From: Sulfuriferula multivorans
GTDB lineage: Bacteria; Pseudomonadota; Gammaproteobacteria; Burkholderiales; Thiobacillaceae
Direction of reading: 5' to 3'
NCBI GenBank assembly: GCA_010365175.1
Contig: JAAFGW010000041.1
Span: forward strand, 1 to 14,284
DNA: 14,284 nt
Positions 1-7,172 of this stretch are shown here, one piece after another. Numbering within the stretch: the stretch's first letter is position 1; every line of letters starts with the position of its first letter. Both the position numbers and the translations under genes were made by a program. The notes below the pieces were generated by a model. It made no database searches and had not been told where the DNA came from. It saw only the letters and a program-made list of their open reading frames with translations.

Positions 1-1
1 C

Positions 2-484
2 CAGTGTTTCAGGTTTGTGGTTCATGTGTCTGCTCCTTGGGCGGAAACCGCCAGTTTGTCAAAAAGCAGTTACACAGTTCAATTTACAGACTCACAAGAT
101 AATGTTCTTACCAATCACTTGCCAGACGTCGTGATCTATGACGTTCTTCCACCTATGAAGTACGAAAGCGCTGAATCCTATCGTCGGAGTTGGGGCGAGT
201 GGCAACCCGACGCGCAAGGTGAAGTGCAATTTGAACTGCAGGATCTCTCCGTTACGGCTGGTGCGGAGGTCGCCTTCGCGCATTGCTTCGTCAAATGCGG
301 CGGAACGCTTCCCGACGGCAAGACATTCGAAGACTTGGTGCGCGCAACATTTTGTTTTCGGAAGGCGTCGGGGTCTTGGAAGGTAGCGCATCAGCACATC
401 TCCAAACCCTTCCAGTCGGACGGGCCAGACCGTGAGAATGCAGTCGCCTACCCCGTTCCATCGAGCGACCGCCATTCAGTCTGA
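2..484 (+). CDS. SnoaL/NTF2-like protein, N-terminus uncertain
   Basis: Small cone-fold protein of the SnoaL-like/NTF2 superfamily (ketosteroid-isomerase-like); its function and ligand are unknown. The family pattern is clear from about residue 36 (counting from GTG at 17): PDVVIYDVLPP, then a YRRSWGEW segment, a central FELQDLSVTAGAEVAFAHC strand pair, and the terminal WKVAHQHISKPF strand. Homologues of this type, as I remember them, usually have an N-terminal helix reading roughly like A(I/L)..KD.D.VL..H.PD; here only the last part (SQDNVLTNHLPD) resembles it. The preceding stretch is more AT-rich and unconvincing as protein. The frame stays open to the left window edge, so the gene may begin outside. 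The first in-frame start inside is GTG at 17, without a clear Shine-Dalgarno sequence. It converges on coq7 with only 2 bp between stops. Domain call fairly sure; start not. Confidence 0.7.
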   Translation, partial: QCFRFVVHVSAPWAETASLSKSSYTVQFTDSQDNVLTNHLPDVVIYDVLPPMKYESAESYRRSWGEWQPDAQGEVQFELQDLSVTAGAEVAFAHCFVKCGGTLPDGKTFEDLVRATFCFRKASGSWKVAHQHISKPFQSDGPDRENAVAYPVPSSDRHSV

Positions 485-486
485 TA

Positions 487-1110
487 CTAAATCCTACTCG
501 CCGTCTTTCGCATCACATTCGCCGCCATCTGCATCGCCCATTTAACCGGTTGTGGCAAGGGCGCGGCGCCGTGGTCGACAGCGGTTTGAGCATGGCGGGC
601 TTCATCGGTTTTCATCTGTTCCACGACAGCGCGGCTCTTGGCGTCGGCTTCCGGCAATTGCTGTAAATGGCCATCGAGATGCGCTTCGACCTGACGTTCG
701 GTTTCGGCGAGAAAGCCGAGGTTCCATTTGTCGCCCAACAAGCCCGCTGCTGCGCCCATGACAAATGCACCGCCGAACCATAGCGGGTTGATCAGGCTCT
801 TGCGGCCGCCGAGTTCGTTGATGCGCTGTTCGCACCAGGCGAGGTGATCGGTTTCTTCGCGGGCGGCCTGTTCGAGTTCGGCGCGGACGGTTTCATTTTT
901 CGTGGTGAGTGATTGCCCGGCATACAACGCCTGCGCACACACTTCGCCAACGTGGTTGACGCGCATGAGCGCGGCGGCATGAGACCGTTCGGCTTCGCCC
1001 AGCTCGGCTTCGGGGCCTGCGCCGGGATAGGGGCGGCCTGCATGCGGGCTGGCGAAGACGGTGCGCAAACCCAGGTCAAACGTGGTGATGAACTGATCGA
1101 GTTTATTCAT
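487..1110 (-). CDS. coq7: Coq7-type ubiquinone biosynthesis di-iron hydroxylase
   Basis: Di-iron monooxygenase that hydroxylates 2-polyprenyl-3-methyl-6-methoxy-1,4-benzoquinol in the last oxygen-dependent hydroxylation step of ubiquinone synthesis, acting at the inner face of the cytoplasmic membrane. It replaces UbiF in many betaproteobacteria. The 207-residue protein shows the ferritin-like ligand set: E56 in NHVGEV, E86 and H89 in EETDH, E138 in ETERQVE, and E170/H173 in DEARH. A hydrophobic segment at about 111-124 (WFGGAFVMGAAAGL) fits the membrane-associated helix. Length is normal for bacterial Coq7. Start ATG at 1110 is preceded by GAGG (1116-1119) at 5-nt spacing. The upstream gap of about 126 bp holds a palindromic repeat, so coq7 is probably transcribed separately from the TRAP gene. 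Very confident. Confidence 0.95.
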   Translation of the reverse strand: MNKLDQFITTFDLGLRTVFASPHAGRPYPGAGPEAELGEAERSHAAALMRVNHVGEVCAQALYAGQSLTTKNETVRAELEQAAREETDHLAWCEQRINELGGRKSLINPLWFGGAFVMGAAAGLLGDKWNLGFLAETERQVEAHLDGHLQQLPEADAKSRAVVEQMKTDEARHAQTAVDHGAAPLPQPVKWAMQMAANVMRKTASRI

Positions 1111-1145
1111 GGATGCCTCAAAACATTTTTCACATTAATCTACGC

Positions 1146-1217
1146 ACCGTTCGCCCCAAAGCGTGTCTAAGGGCATATCCAAATGGGCGCAAGGCTTCGA
1201 CACTCAGCCCGAACGGT
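1146..1217. repeat. 72-bp imperfect palindromic intergenic repeat
   Basis: The two ends are ACCGTTCG (1146-1153) and CGAACGGT (1210-1217), exact inverted repeats. Inside, the right arm reads AGGCTTCGACACTCAGCCCGAACGGT and the left arm resembles its inverse (CCGTTCGCCC...GTGTCTAAGGG). This matches, from memory, a widespread family of small intergenic palindromes built on TTCGACA(A/G)GCTCAG(G/C)(G/C)CGAACGG, here with a small internal deletion and drift. It lies between the stop of the TRAP gene and the start of coq7, both read leftward. It could act as an RNA hairpin or attenuator at the 3' end of the TRAP transcript. Mobility is not shown; a single copy is seen in this window. Confidence 0.55.
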
Positions 1218-1236
1218 AGTTTAATTTAGTGCAGCG

Positions 1237-2325
1237 TCATTTCACGTAGTAATTGAAATTGGCATACGCCGCTTCGGCGACTTTGAACCACTGGAATTCG
1301 GTGTCGCGGAACTGCTTCCATGGCCGATAGATGGCAGCGAAATCGGGATTGATTTTCGCTTCTTCTTCGTACAACTGAAAGGTGGCACGACGCGCAGCGA
1401 GCATCACGTCTTTGGGGTAGGGATGCAACTTGACGCCCTGCCCCACCAGGCGCAGCAATGCGGGCGGATTCTTGGCGTCGTATTGCGCGAGCATCATCTG
1501 ATTGGCTTCGGCGGTGGCGACTTCAAATGCCTGGCGGTACTGCTCGGGCAGCGCCTTCCAACTGGTCTGGTTCACATAAAAACTCAACTGCGGGCCGCCT
1601 TCCCACCAGCCTGGGTAGTAGTAGTGCTTGGCGATCTTGTGGAAGCCGAGTTTTTCGTCGTCGTAGGGCCCCACCCATTCGGCGGCGTCGAGCGCGCCAC
1701 GTTCAAGCGCAGGGTAGATGTCGCCGCCGGGCAGGGTTTGCGGCACGGCACCGAGCCTGGCCATGATCTTGCCGCCGATGCCGGGAATGCGGATTTTCAG
1801 GCCTTTCAGATCGGCCATGGATTTGATTTCACGACGGAACCAGCCGCCCATCTGGGTGCCGGTGTTGCCGCCAGGAAACTGCAGGACGTTGAATTTGGCA
1901 TAGACTTTTCGCAGGGCCTCGATTCCGCCGCCGGCATACATCCAGGCATTTTGCTGACGTGCGGTGAGGCCAAACGGTACGGCGGTGTCGAAAGCCAGAG
2001 CAAGATTTTTGCCGACGTAATAATAGCCCGCCGAGTGGCCGCATTCTGCCGTGCCGTTGCCAACCGCATCGAGCACCTGCAAGCCAGGCACCAGTTCGCC
2101 GCCGGCAAATACGCGGATCTGGAATTTGCCACCGGTGAGCGCCGCGACCCGTTTGCTCAGGATTTCTGCTGCGCCGTAGATGGTGTCGAGACTTTTCGGA
2201 AAGCTCGATGCCAGCCGCCAGCGTATGGTGGGCAGCTGACTTGCATCAGCCGGCGCTGCCTGCGCTGCGCCCAGCGGCAGCATCGCAGCCACGCCCGCGC
2301 CAGTCAGAAAATCTCGTCTTTGCAT
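1237..2325 (-). CDS. TRAP transporter solute-binding protein, TakP-like
   Basis: Periplasmic binding component of a tripartite ATP-independent periplasmic transporter (DctP family). The 362-residue reading from ATG 2325 starts with a twin-arginine signal peptide: QRRDFL at residues 2-7, a hydrophobic stretch 8-22, and a likely cut after AQA near residue 23. The mature part has the DctP landmarks: WRLASSFP at 36-43, GGNTGTQMGGWF at 152-163, the ligand-carboxylate arginine region LKGLKIRIPG (173-182), AAEWVGPYDD (214-223) and YYPGWWEGGP (236-245). The last three recall the alpha-keto-acid-binding TakP subgroup, so a 2-oxo or other monocarboxylate ligand is plausible but unproven. The longer ORF to 2400 was rejected because GGAGGG (2332-2337) sits 6 nt before ATG 2325. 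No DctQ or DctM membrane partner is present here. Confidence 0.9.
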   Translation of the reverse strand: MQRRDFLTGAGVAAMLPLGAAQAAPADASQLPTIRWRLASSFPKSLDTIYGAAEILSKRVAALTGGKFQIRVFAGGELVPGLQVLDAVGNGTAECGHSAGYYYVGKNLALAFDTAVPFGLTARQQNAWMYAGGGIEALRKVYAKFNVLQFPGGNTGTQMGGWFRREIKSMADLKGLKIRIPGIGGKIMARLGAVPQTLPGGDIYPALERGALDAAEWVGPYDDEKLGFHKIAKHYYYPGWWEGGPQLSFYVNQTSWKALPEQYRQAFEVATAEANQMMLAQYDAKNPPALLRLVGQGVKLHPYPKDVMLAARRATFQLYEEEAKINPDFAAIYRPWKQFRDTEFQWFKVAEAAYANFNYYVK

Positions 2326-2347
2326 GGGTTTCCCTCCGTTTCGGACG

Positions 2348-2353
2348 ATTATA
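2348..2353 (-). promoter_or_regulatory. -10 hexamer of the TRAP gene
   Basis: Read on the minus strand this is a perfect TATAAT, 22 bp upstream of the ATG at 2325. It would place transcription start near 2341 and leave a leader just long enough for the GGAGGG ribosome binding site. No good -35 hexamer is visible at 16-18 bp, so an activator may be needed. It lies in the 92-bp divergent region shared with glyA. On the plus strand the AT-rich TTAAAAT at 2381-2387 could be the glyA -10. Confidence 0.45.
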
Positions 2354-2417
2354 CGAGGCGCAAGAGCAAACCGCTGCGTGTTAAAATGCCGCTCTTTCAA
2401 GCCCAGCCTCCACTGCC

Positions 2418-3662
2418 ATGTTCAACCGCCAAGACACCCTCGCCAAGACCGATGCCGACCTGTGGGCAGCGATTCAAAAAGAAGACCAACGCCAGGAAGA
2501 TCACATCGAGCTGATCGCGTCGGAGAACTACACCAGTCCGGCGGTGATGGAAGCGCAGGGCTCGCAACTCACCAACAAGTACGCTGAGGGCTATCCCGGC
2601 AAGCGTTACTACGGCGGCTGCGAATACGTGGACATCGTCGAGCAGCTGGCAATCGATCGTGTGAAAGCTTTGTTCGGCGCCGAGGCCGCCAACGTGCAGC
2701 CGAACTCAGGTTCGCAGGCCAACCAGGCCGTGTTCATGGCTTTTCTGAATCCCGGCGACACCATCATGGGCATGAGCCTGGCCGAAGGCGGCCACCTCAC
2801 CCACGGCATGAAGCTGAACATGAGCGGCAAGTGGTTCAACGTGGTGGCCTACGGCCTCAACGAAAAAGAAGAAATTGATTACGACAAGATGGAAGCACTG
2901 GCGCGCGAGCACAAGCCCAAGCTGATCATTGCCGGTGCCTCGGCCTACGCACTGCGCATCGACTTCGCGCGTTTTGCCAAGGTCGCCAAGGAAATTGGCG
3001 CGATCTTCATGGTCGACATGGCGCATTACGCCGGCCTCATCGCAGCAGGCGTCTACCCCAACCCGGTGCCGCACGCCGACGTGGTGACTTCGACCACCCA
3101 CAAGACCCTGCGCGGCCCGCGCGGCGGCATCATCCTGATGAAGGCCGAGCACGAAAAGGCCATCAATTCGGCGATTTTCCCCGGTCTGCAGGGCGGTCCG
3201 CTGATGCACGTTATCGCCGGCAAGGCGGTGGCGTTCAAGGAAGCCGCCGGCAAAGACTTCAAGCATTATCAGGAGCAGGTCATCGCCAATGCGCTGGTGA
3301 TGTGCAAGGTGCTGGTTGAACGTGGTCTGCGCATCATTTCCGGCCGCACCGAAAGCCATGTATTTCTGGTTGATTTGCAGCCCAAGAATCTCACCGGCAA
3401 GGAAGCCGAAGCGCTGCTTGGCCGCGCCCACATCACGGTCAACAAGAACGCCATCCCCAACGATCCGCAGAAACCCTTTGTCACCAGCGGCATCCGCCTC
3501 GGCACTCCGGCGATGACCACGCGCGGCTTCAAAGAACTCGAAGCCGAACAGCTCGCCCACCTGATCGCCGACGTGCTCGACGCACCGACAGACGAAGCGG
3601 TGATCGAGCGCGTGAAGGGTGCGGTGTCGAAGATGACTGCGAAGTTTCCGGTGTATGGCTAA
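2418..3662 (+). CDS. glyA: Serine hydroxymethyltransferase
   Basis: PLP-dependent cytosolic enzyme interconverting serine plus tetrahydrofolate with glycine plus 5,10-methylene-tetrahydrofolate, the main source of one-carbon units for purine, thymidylate and methionine synthesis. The 414-residue length is normal for the bacterial family. Signatures include HIELIASENYTS (29-40), NKYAEGYPGKRYYGG (53-67), NVQPNSGSQAN (near 92-102), and the PLP-lysine segment STTHKTLRGPRGG with Schiff-base K229. The C-terminal VTSGIRLGTPAMTTRG segment holds the carboxylate-binding arginine. ATG 2418 is the family-typical start, although no strong Shine-Dalgarno sequence precedes it. nrdR follows after 61 bp with no terminator-like hairpin, so read-through into nrdR-ribD is likely. 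Very confident. Confidence 0.98.
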   Translation: MFNRQDTLAKTDADLWAAIQKEDQRQEDHIELIASENYTSPAVMEAQGSQLTNKYAEGYPGKRYYGGCEYVDIVEQLAIDRVKALFGAEAANVQPNSGSQANQAVFMAFLNPGDTIMGMSLAEGGHLTHGMKLNMSGKWFNVVAYGLNEKEEIDYDKMEALAREHKPKLIIAGASAYALRIDFARFAKVAKEIGAIFMVDMAHYAGLIAAGVYPNPVPHADVVTSTTHKTLRGPRGGIILMKAEHEKAINSAIFPGLQGGPLMHVIAGKAVAFKEAAGKDFKHYQEQVIANALVMCKVLVERGLRIISGRTESHVFLVDLQPKNLTGKEAEALLGRAHITVNKNAIPNDPQKPFVTSGIRLGTPAMTTRGFKELEAEQLAHLIADVLDAPTDEAVIERVKGAVSKMTAKFPVYG

Positions 3663-3723
3663 ACGGTGAACAGTTGTCGATGAAGAAGATATTCCCTTCT
3701 CGGCCCACGCCTACCATTCCATC

Positions 3724-4176
3724 ATGAAATGTCCTTTCTGCGGTTCCTTTGATACCCAGGTCATTGACTCCCGCGTCAATGAAGCGGGCGAGGCAATTCG
3801 TCGTCGCCGCCGTTGCGTCGACTGCGACAAGCGTTTTACTACGTGGGAAACCGCTGAGTTGCGCCCGCCGCAGATTGTCAAAACCAACGGGACCCGTGAG
3901 GATTTCTCGGAAGCCAAACTACGCGAGGGCTTTCGCCGCGCGCTACACAAGCGTCCGGTTTCCACCGAATTGGTCGATGCTGCGGTTGACCGCATCCGCC
4001 AGCGCCTGCTGACGCTGGGCGAACGCGAAATCCCTGCGCGTGAGGTGGGCGAACAGGTGATGAAAGAACTGAAGAAACTCGACAAGATCGCCTACATCCG
4101 TTTTGCCTCGGTGTATCGCAGTTTCCAGGACGTCGAAGACTTCAACGACGTCATCCGCGACATCGATCAGCCCTGA
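3724..4176 (+). CDS. nrdR: Transcriptional repressor NrdR
   Basis: Nucleotide-sensing repressor of ribonucleotide reductase genes; it senses ATP/dATP through an ATP-cone and binds paired NrdR boxes at nrd promoters. The 150-residue length is typical. The N-terminal zinc ribbon is intact: C3 and C6 in MKCPFC, C31 and C34 in CVDC, followed by the basic RRRRR run at 26-30 and the KRFTTWE motif near 36-42. The ATP-cone spans about 49-139 (VKTNGTREDFSEAKLREG to IAYIRFASVYR). The gene sits between glyA and ribD, an arrangement I recall from other proteobacteria. Its stop is 1 bp before the ribD ATG, implying coupled translation. Two candidate boxes for its product lie upstream of nrdD in this window (11083-11130). 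Confidence 0.97.
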   Translation: MKCPFCGSFDTQVIDSRVNEAGEAIRRRRRCVDCDKRFTTWETAELRPPQIVKTNGTREDFSEAKLREGFRRALHKRPVSTELVDAAVDRIRQRLLTLGEREIPAREVGEQVMKELKKLDKIAYIRFASVYRSFQDVEDFNDVIRDIDQP

Positions 4177-4177
4177 C

Positions 4178-5269
4178 ATGTCGGCCGAAAACCGTTTCAG
4201 CGTTACCGACCATGCCCACATGGCCCGTGCGCTGCAACTCGCGGCGCAGGGTCTCTACACCACCAGTCCCAATCCACGGGTTGGCTGCGTCATCGTCAAG
4301 GATGGCCGGATCATCGGCGAGGGCTGGCATCAACGCACCGGCACCCCTCACGCCGAAATTCACGCACTGAAAGCAGCCGGTGATGCAGCACGCGGGGCAA
4401 CGGCGTACGTCACGCTCGAACCCTGCTCGCACCACGGGCAAACCCCACCCTGCGCCGAGGCTTTGATTGAGGCGGGGGTCGTGCGCGTGGTGTCGGCGAT
4501 GCGCGATCCGAATCCGTTGGTGGCGGGTGGCGGCATCGACATGTTGACCCTGGGGGCTATTCAGGCCGAAATCGGACTGCTGGAAAACGAGGCGCGTGCG
4601 CTCAATCCCGGTTTCATCTCGCGCATGACGCGGCAACGCCCGTGGGTGCGGCTCAAGACCGCCTCCACGCTGGACGGCAAAACCGCGCTCGCCAACGGCG
4701 CCTCGCAATGGATCACCGGCGAGGCCGCGCGTGCCGACGTGCAACAGTTGCGCGCACGCGCCTGCGCCATCCTCACTGGCAGCGGCACGGTGCTGGCCGA
4801 CAACCCACGCATGAACGTGCGCGATTTTGACATCGGCCGCCAGCCGCTACGCGTGGTGGTGGATTCCACTTTACGCACGCCGGCAGATGCGGCCATCCTG
4901 CCCGCGCTGATCGCCTGCCACCATACCGATCCGGTTGCGCGCACCGCGCTCGAACAGGCGGGTGCCGAGGTGGTCGAGTTGCCCGGACCAGATGGCCGTG
5001 TTGACCTCGCCGCCCTGCTCACCCTGCTGGCGCAACGCGGCATCAACGAATTGCACGTTGAAGCCGGTACCACGCTCAATGGCGTACTGCTCGCTGCCAG
5101 TCTGATCGACGAATGGGTCGCATATATGGCGCCGATGGCAGTCGGTGACAGTGCACGCGGACTGTTCGCGCATTCGCCACTGACGGCATTGGCTGACGCC
5201 GCACAGTTTCGCCTGGCCGATGTCCGGCAGGTCGGCGGCGATCTGCGCCTGACATTGCTGCCAATGTGA
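4178..5269 (+). CDS. ribD: Riboflavin deaminase/reductase RibD
   Basis: Bifunctional cytosolic enzyme for steps two and three of riboflavin synthesis: zinc-dependent deamination of diaminohydroxyphosphoribosylaminopyrimidine, then NADPH reduction of the ribosyl side chain. The 363-residue protein has the deaminase domain at about 10-145, with zinc ligands H58 (in TPHAEIHAL), C83 (EPCSHHGQTPPC) and C92. The RibD reductase domain follows at about 155-360 (WVRLKTASTLDGKTAL, ITGEAARADVQQLRA, LRVVVDSTLRTP, ELHVEAGTTLNGVLL). I chose ATG 4178 rather than the longer in-frame start at 4103, because 4103 would overlap nrdR by 74 bp and add a serine/threonine-rich tail unlike the family. Its stop overlaps the next gene's GTG start by 3 bases (5267-5269). 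Confidence 0.96.
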   Translation: MSAENRFSVTDHAHMARALQLAAQGLYTTSPNPRVGCVIVKDGRIIGEGWHQRTGTPHAEIHALKAAGDAARGATAYVTLEPCSHHGQTPPCAEALIEAGVVRVVSAMRDPNPLVAGGGIDMLTLGAIQAEIGLLENEARALNPGFISRMTRQRPWVRLKTASTLDGKTALANGASQWITGEAARADVQQLRARACAILTGSGTVLADNPRMNVRDFDIGRQPLRVVVDSTLRTPADAAILPALIACHHTDPVARTALEQAGAEVVELPGPDGRVDLAALLTLLAQRGINELHVEAGTTLNGVLLAASLIDEWVAYMAPMAVGDSARGLFAHSPLTALADAAQFRLADVRQVGGDLRLTLLPM

Positions 5270-6015
5270 GCACGTTCAAGGATCACTTTTCCACTTCGTC
5301 CGACCGTTATGCCGCCTATCGGCCGGCCTATCCTGCTGCACTGTTCGAGTGGCTTTCGAGTCAGTGCGGCGAACGTGACTCGGCCTGGGATTGCGCCACA
5401 GGAAGCGGCCAGGCAGCGTTGGGCCTGTCGCCTTATTTCCGACAGGTCGTTGCCACCGATGCCTCGGCCGAGCAGATCCGGCATGCCGAGGGTCACCCCA
5501 ACATCGACTACCGGGTGGCGTCCGCCGAGGCCAGCGGTCTGGCGGATCACAGCATGGATCTCGTCACCGTCGCGCAGGCCGCGCACTGGTTCGACCTGCC
5601 ACGGTTTTATGCCGAGGCAATGCGCGTGCTGAAACCCGGTGGGATAGTTGTCCTGTGGGGCTACGGGCGCATGGTGCTGCCGGAAAGAATGGACGCGCCA
5701 TTTCAGCATTTTTATGCAGAAACCGTCGGCCCTTACTGGCCGCCCGAACGCACACTGATCGATGACGCGTATCGGAGTCTGGAATTTCCGTTCGCCGAAA
5801 TCCAGGCGCTGGCTTTTAACATCGAGATCGAATGGACGCTGCCCCGATTGATGGACTACCTCTCCACCTGGTCGGCAGTGAAGCGCTATCAGGCTGAGCA
5901 AGGAAACAACCCGTTACCTGCTCTGATGGCCGAACTTCAACCTTCATGGGGCAACCCGGACACCGCACTGCATTTACAATGGCCACTCTTTCTGCGGGCC
6001 GGACATTTCGCGTGA
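5266..6015 (+). CDS. Class I SAM-dependent methyltransferase
   Basis: Rossmann-fold methyltransferase of the Methyltransf_11/25 type, 249 residues; the acceptor is not predictable. SAM-binding features: motif I WDCATGSGQAALGL at about 42-55 (the usual first glycine is replaced, D-C-A-T-G-S-G), the acidic motif-II residue in VVATDAS, the adenine-side ASAEASGLADHSMDLVTVAQAAHWFD run, and the post-motif VLKPGGIVVLWGYG. The C-terminal half (LMDYLSTWSAVKRYQ) resembles the yeast Crg1/Tmt1-like and related bacterial small-molecule methyltransferases. The start is GTG at 5266, sharing the sequence GTGA with the ribD stop, typical of translational coupling. Being in the riboflavin cluster does not by itself show a flavin role. 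It converges on the Crp-family gene with 7 bp between stops. Confidence 0.9.
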   Translation: MSTFKDHFSTSSDRYAAYRPAYPAALFEWLSSQCGERDSAWDCATGSGQAALGLSPYFRQVVATDASAEQIRHAEGHPNIDYRVASAEASGLADHSMDLVTVAQAAHWFDLPRFYAEAMRVLKPGGIVVLWGYGRMVLPERMDAPFQHFYAETVGPYWPPERTLIDDAYRSLEFPFAEIQALAFNIEIEWTLPRLMDYLSTWSAVKRYQAEQGNNPLPALMAELQPSWGNPDTALHLQWPLFLRAGHFA

Positions 6016-6022
6016 CGTGAAT

Positions 6023-6631
6023 TCAAATCAAGCTGATCTCTTGTGCGGTGCGGCGAATACGCCCTTTCTTTTTCAGCAGCGAAAGTGTGCGATACAGATG
6101 TTCATGGGTGATACCCAGCGTGCCAGCCCATGTTTTGAGCGGTCCGCAATCCAGAGAAAAGCGGCCATGCTCGCGCAGGTAATGCAATACGCGATCCTCG
6201 GCGCGCGGCAAACTCAATCGCTCGCACTGCCCGCGTAAATCACGGATCGCCTGTGACAGCCATAACGTGTAGGCGCGGCTGAACGCTGCCTGCGTCAGGG
6301 CGGCATAAAAATCCGCCAACGGCACGACCCAGACCGTGCTGTCTGCCACCGCTTCGCCATCGCAGTGATAGCGTTTCGAAAACAAGGATGCCTCGGCCAG
6401 AGCACCGCGCGTGCAGCGTTGCAGGATCACGCGCTCGCCCTGCAAGGTGTGGCGTACCAGTTGCAACTCGCCCGACGCGACCCAGTATAAATTGTCGGGC
6501 CGTTCTCCACTCGCAAATATCCTCACGCCTTTGGCGATCGCGCAAGGCTCTGCGTGATGCGCAAGCCAAGTTTCGATACACGTCAGGGCGTCTTGTGGTG
6601 GCATGAGCGAAATCATACGCATTCGTGGCAT
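6023..6631 (-). CDS. Crp/Fnr-family transcriptional regulator
   Basis: DNA-binding regulator of 202 residues with an N-terminal cyclic-nucleotide-binding-like beta-roll (about 28-115; GVRIFASGERPDNLYWVASGELQLV) and a C-terminal winged helix (about 143-200; recognition helix near GITHEHLYRTLSLLKKKG). It lacks the FNR N-terminal cysteine cluster. Where CRP has its cAMP-binding GE..L segment it has GALAEASLF, so neither a 4Fe-4S cluster nor cAMP is an obvious ligand; the effector is unknown (haem or redox cysteines at 18, 30, 73, 90, 136 and 162 are possible). The start is uncertain: ATGs at 6631, 6622, 6616 and 6604 are in frame, with no clear Shine-Dalgarno for any. It is divergent from the cytochrome c'-like gene (48 bp apart from 6631), suggesting it controls that pair. 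Confidence 0.88.
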   Translation of the reverse strand: MPRMRMISLMPPQDALTCIETWLAHHAEPCAIAKGVRIFASGERPDNLYWVASGELQLVRHTLQGERVILQRCTRGALAEASLFSKRYHCDGEAVADSTVWVVPLADFYAALTQAAFSRAYTLWLSQAIRDLRGQCERLSLPRAEDRVLHYLREHGRFSLDCGPLKTWAGTLGITHEHLYRTLSLLKKKGRIRRTAQEISLI

Positions 6632-6679
6632 TGCGTTCTATATTTGATACCACTCGCTCAACCTGTTAACGGAGCATCC

Positions 6680-7162
6680 ATGAAAGCTACCGCCCTGATC
6701 TTGTCGCTTGGTTTACTTATGGCCACTGCCGGCTGGGCCGATTCCACTGGCCACGCTAGCCATCATTCCGGTAAACCTTCGGGCGCACTTCCTATCGCGC
6801 GCCAGCAGGTAGCGTTTCCTGCAAGGCTCAAAACAGAGACGCTCGCCAATATGCGCGACCATCTCCTGGCTATTCAGGAAATCACCGCCTATCTCGCTGA
6901 AAAGCAATTCGACGTGGCCGCCGAGGTTGCCGAGACCCGCTTGGGTTTCAGCTCGCTACAACGCCACGGCGCGCACGAAGTGGCAAAGGTCATGCCGGAG
7001 GGAATGCGCACGATGGGTCATGCAATGCATCAAGCCGCCAGCCAGTTGGCCGTGACGGCGCAGACATCCGGCGCGACCGGGGACATATCGCCCGCTTTGC
7101 GTGCATTGTCGCGAGTGCAGCGCAGCTGTGTCGCCTGCCACTCCGCTTATGCGTTGAAATAG
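6680..7162 (+). CDS. Cytochrome c'-like monohaem class II c-type cytochrome
   Basis: Exported monohaem protein of 160 residues. A signal peptide spans about 1-20 (hydrophobic ALILSLGLLMATAGWA). The body is helical, with MRDHLLAIQEITAYLAEKQFDVAAEVAETRLG at 58-89 resembling the four-helix cytochrome c' fold. The single haem-binding motif C150-V-A-C153-H154 lies almost at the C-terminus, as expected for class II cytochromes. Such proteins bind NO or carry electrons in the periplasm; which role applies here is not shown. His-rich linker HASHHSG follows the signal. Start ATG 6680 has GGAG at 6671-6674 (5-nt spacing); the longer ORF to 6554 was rejected because it would lose the signal peptide position. 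The metallo-beta-lactamase-fold gene follows after 10 bp, almost certainly in one operon. Confidence 0.85.
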   Translation: MKATALILSLGLLMATAGWADSTGHASHHSGKPSGALPIARQQVAFPARLKTETLANMRDHLLAIQEITAYLAEKQFDVAAEVAETRLGFSSLQRHGAHEVAKVMPEGMRTMGHAMHQAASQLAVTAQTSGATGDISPALRALSRVQRSCVACHSAYALK

Positions 7163-7172
7163 GAAAAACATC

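Noticed and set aside
2326..2417. Glycine or other riboswitch ahead of glyA
   Set aside because: Only 92 bp shared with a divergent promoter, with no room or conserved core for an aptamer.
1423..2514. 363-residue rightward ORF over the TRAP gene
   Set aside because: Antisense to a gene with clear family motifs, and would overlap the start of glyA.
4561..5901. 446-residue leftward ORF opposite ribD and the methyltransferase
   Set aside because: Antisense shadow of two well-supported genes; no recognisable domain, and composition is arginine/serine/alanine-rich as expected for GC-rich antisense frames.
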